DNA from: Desulfosarcina sp.
GTDB lineage: Bacteria; Desulfobacterota; Desulfobacteria; Desulfobacterales; Desulfosarcinaceae
Length of the DNA stretch: 11,606 nt
Assembly (NCBI GenBank): GCA_030642405.1
Contig: DAOWNV010000060.1
Coordinates: 1 to 11,606 of the forward strand
Direction of reading: 5' to 3'
Shown here: piece by piece, positions 7,832-11,606 of the stretch
Layout: the number at the start of each line of letters is the position of its first letter
How positions within the stretch are numbered: the stretch's first letter is position 1
The notes under the pieces: generated by a model
What the model saw: the letters and a program-made list of their open reading frames with translations, nothing else
Told to the model about the DNA's origin: nothing
The model's database searches: none
Program-made: the position numbers and the translations under genes

Positions 7832-8464
7832 ATGGAAATTCTTAGTCATCGCGGATACTGGAAAGTGCAGACGGAAAAGAATACCGTTTCGGCTTTCATT
7901 CGCGCTTTTGAGAATGGATTCGGGCTTGAAACAGATTTGCGTGATCTGAACGGTGAATTGGTGATCTCACACGATCCACCCTCCGGCGGTTGCATGCGTT
8001 TTGAAGAATTTGCCCGGTTGTATCGTGCCCATTCTTGTCAAGTGTGCTCGTTGGCGTTGAATGTCAAGGCTGATGGGCTACAGCAATTGATTGACACGGT
8101 ATTGAAACGTTATGAGATAGACAACTATTTCGTTTTCGACATGTCGGGTCCGGACACCTTGACCTATCTGGATATGGGGTTGACTGTCTTTACCCGCCAG
8201 AGTGAAATTGAACCGGACCCGATATGTTATGATCAGATCCGCGGCGTTTGGATCGATTGTTTTTACCGAGAGTGGATAGAGAAAAAAGAGATCATCCGTC
8301 ATGTCAATGCCGGGAAAAAAGTGTGTCTGGTTTCCCCGGAGTTGCACCGACGTCCACATGATTCGTTTTGGCATTTCTTGAAAAAGAACAAGCTGCATCA
8401 GGATAATCGAGTGATGCTTTGCACCGATTTTCCCCAAGAAGCAAAGGACTTTTTTCATGGCTAA
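7832..8464 (+). CDS. Glycerophosphodiester phosphodiesterase-like (GDPD) protein
   Basis: 210 residues, short against the roughly 240-250 usual for bacterial GDPD enzymes. The N-terminus gives LSHRGYW (H6-R7-G), then GFGLETDLRD (E33, D35) and VISHDPP (H47-D48). These are the catalytic histidines and metal-binding acids of the GDPD TIM barrel in the right order and spacing. LALNVKADGLQQL supplies the lysine of the later strand. The PENT signature after HRG is reduced to KNT. No signal peptide is present, so it is cytoplasmic, unlike periplasmic GlpQ. Members cleave glycerophosphodiesters or other phosphodiesters. Here it heads a coupled set with a phosphatase and nucleotidyltransferases, so it may make or recycle a phosphorylated polyol for glycan decoration (inference). 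GGAAGGG at 7819-7825 is a strong ribosome site. It overlaps the next gene by 8 bases. Confidence 0.82.
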   Translation: MEILSHRGYWKVQTEKNTVSAFIRAFENGFGLETDLRDLNGELVISHDPPSGGCMRFEEFARLYRAHSCQVCSLALNVKADGLQQLIDTVLKRYEIDNYFVFDMSGPDTLTYLDMGLTVFTRQSEIEPDPICYDQIRGVWIDCFYREWIEKKEIIRHVNAGKKVCLVSPELHRRPHDSFWHFLKKNKLHQDNRVMLCTDFPQEAKDFFHG

Positions 8465-9092
8465 AATCAAGGCAGTCATTTTTGATATGGATGGCGTTCT
8501 GATCGACGCGAAAGACTGGCATTACGAAGCATTAAACCGTGCCTTATCTCTCTTCGGTTTTCCGATCAGTCGATACGACCATCTGGTTGCCTACGATGGG
8601 CTGCCCACGTTGAAAAAATTGGAAATGCTCTCGTTAGAACGCGGGCTGCCTAAGGATTTGCACCCATTTATCAATGAACTGAAACAAATCTATACGATGC
8701 AACTGGTGCATACCCACTGTAAACCGATCTTCCAGCACGAGTATGCTCTTTCCAAGCTTTCAGCCATGAAATACCAGCTTGGATTGGCGTCGAATGCTGT
8801 TAGAAACAGTGTCCGCACGATGTTGAAAAAAGCAAATATTTACGATTATTTCGATGTGGTGTTGAGCAACCAGGATGTAACCCGCGCCAAACCCGATCCT
8901 GAAATCTATAAGAAGGCGATCACGTCGTTAAATCTTATGCCGGAGCAGTGCCTGGTGATCGAAGACAACGACAAGGGCATTAAAGCTGCCCGGGCGGCCA
9001 AAGCCCATCTGATGGTGGTCAATGATGTGTATGACGTTACACTGACAAACATCCTCAACCACATCAAACGCACTGAAAGTGAGGCGGTATGA
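8457..9092 (+). CDS. HAD-superfamily hydrolase (beta-phosphoglucomutase/phosphatase-like, subfamily IA)
   Basis: 211 residues, the standard length for HAD-IA proteins. Motif I is VIFDMDGVLID with nucleophile D10 and general acid D12; motif II is LASNAVRN with S112; motif III is K145 in RAKPDPEIYKKA; motif IV is CLVIEDNDKGIKAA with E169, D170 and D172. All catalytic positions are present, and the helical cap (residues about 17-85) is of the C1 type. Relatives dephosphorylate sugar phosphates or isomerise beta-glucose-1-phosphate. Between a phosphodiesterase and nucleotidyltransferases, a sugar- or polyol-phosphate phosphatase or mutase supplying the activation substrate is the reasonable guess. 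AAAGGA at 8443-8448 is the ribosome site. Its start overlaps the GDPD stop (ATGGCTAA) and its stop overlaps the next start as ATGA (9089-9092). Confidence 0.88.
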   Translation: MAKIKAVIFDMDGVLIDAKDWHYEALNRALSLFGFPISRYDHLVAYDGLPTLKKLEMLSLERGLPKDLHPFINELKQIYTMQLVHTHCKPIFQHEYALSKLSAMKYQLGLASNAVRNSVRTMLKKANIYDYFDVVLSNQDVTRAKPDPEIYKKAITSLNLMPEQCLVIEDNDKGIKAARAAKAHLMVVNDVYDVTLTNILNHIKRTESEAV

Positions 9093-9841
9093 ATGTTTTA
9101 GTGCTTATGGCTGGTAGTAGTGAGAAATTTTACAAGGCGGGTTATCTATACCCCAAGCCTTTCATAGAAATTAATGGCATCCCTTTTTTGGAGAGGCTTT
9201 TGGCAAATCTTTCTTTTTCGAATCTAAAAGGAAACCGTCTGATTTTCGCTATACGAGAAGATGAAAATCAGCGCTTTCATACCGAATCGATAATCCGGTT
9301 ACTGAATCCTGACGCCGAAATCGTTAAGATACCCAGTACCACTGCCGGAGCGGCATGCACTGCCTTGATGGCCATTGATTGGATCAACAACCCAATTCCC
9401 TTGCTGATATATAATGGCGACATCATCGTTACGACCAATATCGTCAACGCATTGAATCACTTTGAAAAGGAAAAAGCCGACGGTGGCGTAGTGGTTTTCG
9501 AAGGCGTTCATCCGCGATGGTCGTATGTTCGTTGTAATGAAAACGGCGAGGTCATTGAGGCGACAGAAAAAAGACCCATCAGCAAACAGGCGACCGCCGG
9601 CATCTATTTTTATGCCCAGGGTCGGGATTTTGTGGATTCAGCGATACAGATGATCAAAAAGGACGCGCACGTCGATAATCAGTTTTACGTATGTCCCGCC
9701 TATAACGAGATGATTTTGAGACAAAAAAAGATAATTACCTATGAGATTGACAAAGGAAACTATTTTTCGCTCTCCAACCCTCAGGGCCTCAGGAAATATG
9801 AGGCGTACCTGAATCGCCGAAAGAGTGACTCATGCAAGTAA
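9089..9841 (+). CDS. Nucleotidyltransferase-family protein with diverged signature
   Basis: 250 residues, full length for a sugar or alcohol-phosphate nucleotidyltransferase with a Rossmann-like GT-A core. The N-terminal loop reads LMAGSSEKFYKAGYLYPKP, where the usual GxGSRF is replaced by G9-S-S-E-K13-F, so the second glycine is lost and the arginine becomes lysine; K23-P24 of the PKP motif is retained. TTAGAACTAL and N109-G-D111 match the nucleotide- and metal-binding positions of the paralogue at 10159. Near the C-terminus the canonical GTPEDL is changed to SNPQGL. It is either an active enzyme with a different nucleotide or sugar preference, or a regulatory partner of the paralogue. GAGG at 9081-9084 is the ribosome site. 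It overlaps the cupin gene by 10 bases. Confidence 0.82.
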   Translation: MNVLVLMAGSSEKFYKAGYLYPKPFIEINGIPFLERLLANLSFSNLKGNRLIFAIREDENQRFHTESIIRLLNPDAEIVKIPSTTAGAACTALMAIDWINNPIPLLIYNGDIIVTTNIVNALNHFEKEKADGGVVVFEGVHPRWSYVRCNENGEVIEATEKRPISKQATAGIYFYAQGRDFVDSAIQMIKKDAHVDNQFYVCPAYNEMILRQKKIITYEIDKGNYFSLSNPQGLRKYEAYLNRRKSDSCK

Positions 9842-10149
9842 AAAAAGAATCCCACATGCACAAGGGGTGGTTAATCGGTGACTTTGAACCGTCGATGATT
9901 CGAACGACTGATTTCGAATTTGCCGTTCAGCATTATCGTGCAGGGGATGTCGAGGCCTTTCATTATCATAAAATCGCAACCGAACTGACAGTCATTGTAA
10001 CGGGCACGGTAGAGATGAGTTCAAAACGGTTTTACGCCGGTGATGCAATTTTACTGGAACCGGGGGAAGGGGTCGATTTTAAGGCGATTACCGATGTGAC
10101 CACTGCTGTAATAAAAATTCCATCAGTTAAAGATGATAAATATGAATAG
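9832..10149 (+). CDS. Small single-domain cupin protein
   Basis: 105 residues. Cupin motif 1 is complete: G38-x5-H44-x-H46-x4-E51-x6-G58, the usual metal-binding set. Motif 2 is degenerate: G70 and P77-x-x-G80 are present, but the histidine that normally follows is phenylalanine (F83), so three of the four canonical metal ligands remain. No signal peptide. Small cupins in glycan loci can be sugar isomerases or epimerases, or regulatory and binding proteins; the reaction here cannot be named. An alternative start at ATG 9856 would give 97 residues beginning MHKGWLIGDF. ATG 9832 is preferred because GAAAGAG lies upstream and it continues the overlap pattern. It sits between two paralogous nucleotidyltransferases, which suggests its ligand is their substrate or product. 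Confidence 0.8.
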   Translation: MQVKKESHMHKGWLIGDFEPSMIRTTDFEFAVQHYRAGDVEAFHYHKIATELTVIVTGTVEMSSKRFYAGDAILLEPGEGVDFKAITDVTTAVIKIPSVKDDKYE

Positions 10150-10153
10150 GGGG
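10148..10153 (+). promoter_or_regulatory. Strong ribosome binding site for ATG 10159
   Basis: AGGGGG immediately after the cupin stop codon, five bases before ATG 10159. It is one of the most purine-rich sites in the window, so the second nucleotidyltransferase may be translated independently of the overlapping genes upstream. Confidence 0.6.
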
Positions 10154-10158
10154 ATTTT

Positions 10159-10917
10159 ATGCTGAATATCGTGATTCCTATGGCTGGCCATGGCAGTCGC
10201 TTTGTTAAAGAAGGCTATTTGACCCCCAAGCCGTTGATCCCTATTCATGGAGTTCCCATGATTCATGTGGTGGTAAAAAATATACGGCCCGAATGCCCCC
10301 ATCGATTCATTTTTATCTGTTTGCAAGACCATATCCGTGCGTTTCAGATGGATAGATATTTAAACTCTATTTCACCAGGGTGCGAAATTGTAACTATTGA
10401 CAAGGTCACTGAAGGTGCCGCTTGCACCGTTTTGGAAGCCAAAAACCATATTGACCATCCTGATCAATCCTTGATGATCGCCAATAGCGATCAGTGGGTG
10501 GATGTGGATATCAATAAATATCTTGAAAAATTTAATGCCCAAAATGCCGCTGGAACCATGATGACCATGTGGGCGGATGATCCCAAATGGTCTTTTGTTC
10601 GCTTCGATGGCGATGACAATCCTGTGGAAGTCGTTGAAAAAAAAGTGGTTAGCAATGAGGCGACAGTGGGTGTCTACAATTTTCGTAGCGGGTCGGAATA
10701 TGTATGGGCGGCCGAGATGATGATCGAAAAGAATCTACGGGTGAATAACGAATTTTATGTGGCGCCTGTCTACAACGAATTGTTGAACTGCGGGAAAAAG
10801 ATCAGTATTTACAACATCGGAAAAGTCAATAATGGAATGTATGGGCTGGGAACACCGGAAGATCTGGATGCCTTTTTGCAAATGCCGATCTCAAACCTTG
10901 CCGTTGCGGACCAGTAG
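10159..10917 (+). CDS. Sugar or alcohol-phosphate nucleotidyltransferase
   Basis: 252 residues. The N-terminal signature is intact: IPMAGHGSRFVKEGY with G10-x-G12-S-R14-F, followed by P23-K24-P25 (LTPKPLIPIHG). EGAACTVL and N109-S-D111-Q form the nucleotide- and metal-binding positions. VEVVEKK and the C-terminal GLGTPEDLDAFL are typical of this nucleotidyltransferase group, which couples NTP with a phosphorylated sugar or polyol and releases pyrophosphate. Which NTP and which phosphate are used cannot be read from sequence. It is a clear paralogue of the gene at 9089: same length, D111 in the same place and a shared FYV-P-YNE block, but with canonical motifs. It most likely performs the activation step of the 7832-10917 cassette. 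No overlap with the next gene; 57 bases of apparently empty sequence follow. Confidence 0.88.
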   Translation: MLNIVIPMAGHGSRFVKEGYLTPKPLIPIHGVPMIHVVVKNIRPECPHRFIFICLQDHIRAFQMDRYLNSISPGCEIVTIDKVTEGAACTVLEAKNHIDHPDQSLMIANSDQWVDVDINKYLEKFNAQNAAGTMMTMWADDPKWSFVRFDGDDNPVEVVEKKVVSNEATVGVYNFRSGSEYVWAAEMMIEKNLRVNNEFYVAPVYNELLNCGKKISIYNIGKVNNGMYGLGTPEDLDAFLQMPISNLAVADQ

Positions 10918-10974
10918 TGACGGATATCTTCTTATCGCGGATTATGAATTTTTAAATTGCGGTAATGTTTGCCC

Positions 10975-11484
10975 ATGAGCATTATTGATATCTTTTCCTT
11001 GATAGGGCGTATGCGGCGTATCGTTGGTTGGGGGGCCGGCGGTTTATTCCACTATTACCACACGCTTTATCCACTACCCTTGGATTTTCTGATCGATAGC
11101 GACCCCTCCCTGTGGGGTAGCCATTGCCGGGGCCTGAATATCAGGCCGCCGAAGCGATTGGCGGATGAAGACCCGAAACATACCCTGATTATCATTTACT
11201 CTAGCTTTTCGGATGAAATTGCCAAGCAAATTGAGGATTACGGCCCTTATACCACCATTTTCGCCCCGGTATTCTTTAGCACTGAAAGTGTGTATTTAAA
11301 TAAGATGTTAGAAGAACAGGAGCCAACACCCCTTACTAAAAGATCTCCCGTTTCTCGTAATTGTTTGCTGGTTCAGGGTCCTGTATATCCAAAGCTAACC
11401 GAGTCGGTGCTTCGATTCTACGCACGCCATTTTTCCCGGGACTTTATCATATTATCTACATGGGCGGCACCCAACGGTCCTTGA
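10975..11484 (+). CDS. WavE-type polysaccharide protein with N-terminal Rossmann-like module (prematurely stopped)
   Basis: 169 residues from ATG 10975 to TGA 11484; TTG 10969 is the only other in-frame start before a stop. Residues about 13-105 are a Rossmann-like module with G18-W-G-A-G22, FLIDSDPSLW, RPPKRLADEDP and IIIYSSFSDEIAKQIEDYG. It aligns through most of its length with the C-terminal module of the 5754 gene. From C130 the sequence CLLVQGPVYPKLTE to DFIILSTW is the opening of the WavE domain, known from LPS core synthesis in Vibrio cholerae and probably a glycosyltransferase. After W163 the frame ends in six aberrant residues (AAPNGP), while the domain goes on in another frame (see 11466-11606). 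Only a weak ribosome site is visible. Confidence 0.75.
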   Translation: MSIIDIFSLIGRMRRIVGWGAGGLFHYYHTLYPLPLDFLIDSDPSLWGSHCRGLNIRPPKRLADEDPKHTLIIIYSSFSDEIAKQIEDYGPYTTIFAPVFFSTESVYLNKMLEEQEPTPLTKRSPVSRNCLLVQGPVYPKLTESVLRFYARHFSRDFIILSTWAAPNGP

Positions 11485-11606
11485 TCGAAGAAGTATCACC
11501 TTACATCGACCTATGCCTGGAAAATGAACCGCCGCGCTATGGCGGCGTTCAGAACCGAAACTACCAAATCGTTTCGACCCAAAAAGGAATCGCCGCTGCG
11601 ATAAAA
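11466..11606 (+). pseudogene. Out-of-frame continuation of the WavE-type domain, running off the window
   Basis: One frame away from the preceding ORF, and open to the window edge, the sequence reads GTQRSLIEEVSPYIDLCL, then GGVQNRNYQIVSTQKGIAAA. The N-R-x-x-Q-I-V-S-T-x-x-G block is a WavE-domain hallmark that normally follows LSTW by about 40 residues, as it does here. A single missing base in TGGGCGGCACC at 11461-11471 explains the break; restoring a fourth G gives S-T-W-G-G-T. The intact gene would be one longer protein. It may be a true frameshift or a homopolymer sequencing error. Confidence 0.75.

Overview
This window reads as part of a surface-polysaccharide (capsule, O-antigen or exopolysaccharide) locus of a Gram-negative bacterium. 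All genes lie on the + strand, are packed tightly, and often overlap by 4-16 bases. Base composition is mixed (GC roughly in the upper 40s). A UDP-glucuronate decarboxylase-like epimerase and a WavE-type LPS protein, together with radical SAM and sugar nucleotidyltransferase genes, fit Proteobacteria or Desulfobacterota. That placement is inferred from gene content only and is weak. No RNA genes, CRISPR arrays, insertion sequences, convincing promoters or hairpin terminators were seen.

Layout. (1) Positions 2-205: the C-terminal end of an NAD-dependent epimerase of the UDP-xylose synthase type. (2) Positions 240-4458: a SAM methyltransferase with a coiled coil and a C-terminal Rossmann-like module, then a GT4-type glycosyltransferase, then a radical SAM protein carrying an inserted Rossmann-like module and a SPASM-like cysteine cluster. 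(3) Positions 4451-5769: a damaged stretch. A methyltransferase core is readable, but its N-terminus and C-terminus have slipped out of frame; an unrecognised ORF follows. (4) Positions 5754-7817: a large three-part protein with a degenerate methyltransferase-like segment, a GT-A-type glycosyltransferase domain and a Rossmann-like module, with an A11 tract inside the gene. (5) Positions 7832-10917: a coupled five-gene cassette of GDPD-like phosphodiesterase, HAD phosphatase, diverged nucleotidyltransferase, cupin and canonical nucleotidyltransferase. (6) Position 10975 to the window end: a WavE-type gene with an N-terminal Rossmann-like module, broken by a frameshift near 11464.

How it may fit together (inference). 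The epimerase supplies a nucleotide sugar. The 7832-10917 cassette looks able to release, dephosphorylate and then nucleotide-activate a small phosphorylated sugar or polyol. The glycosyltransferases and the WavE-type protein would add residues to a glycan, and the methyltransferases and radical SAM enzyme would decorate it. The most distinctive feature is a roughly 90-residue Rossmann-like module (nucleotide-binding-type glycine turn, D-x-D or N-D strand end, then an II-Y/S-SS strand). It recurs in four proteins of otherwise different chemistry, in C-terminal, internal and N-terminal positions, which suggests a shared ligand-binding or docking role in this locus.
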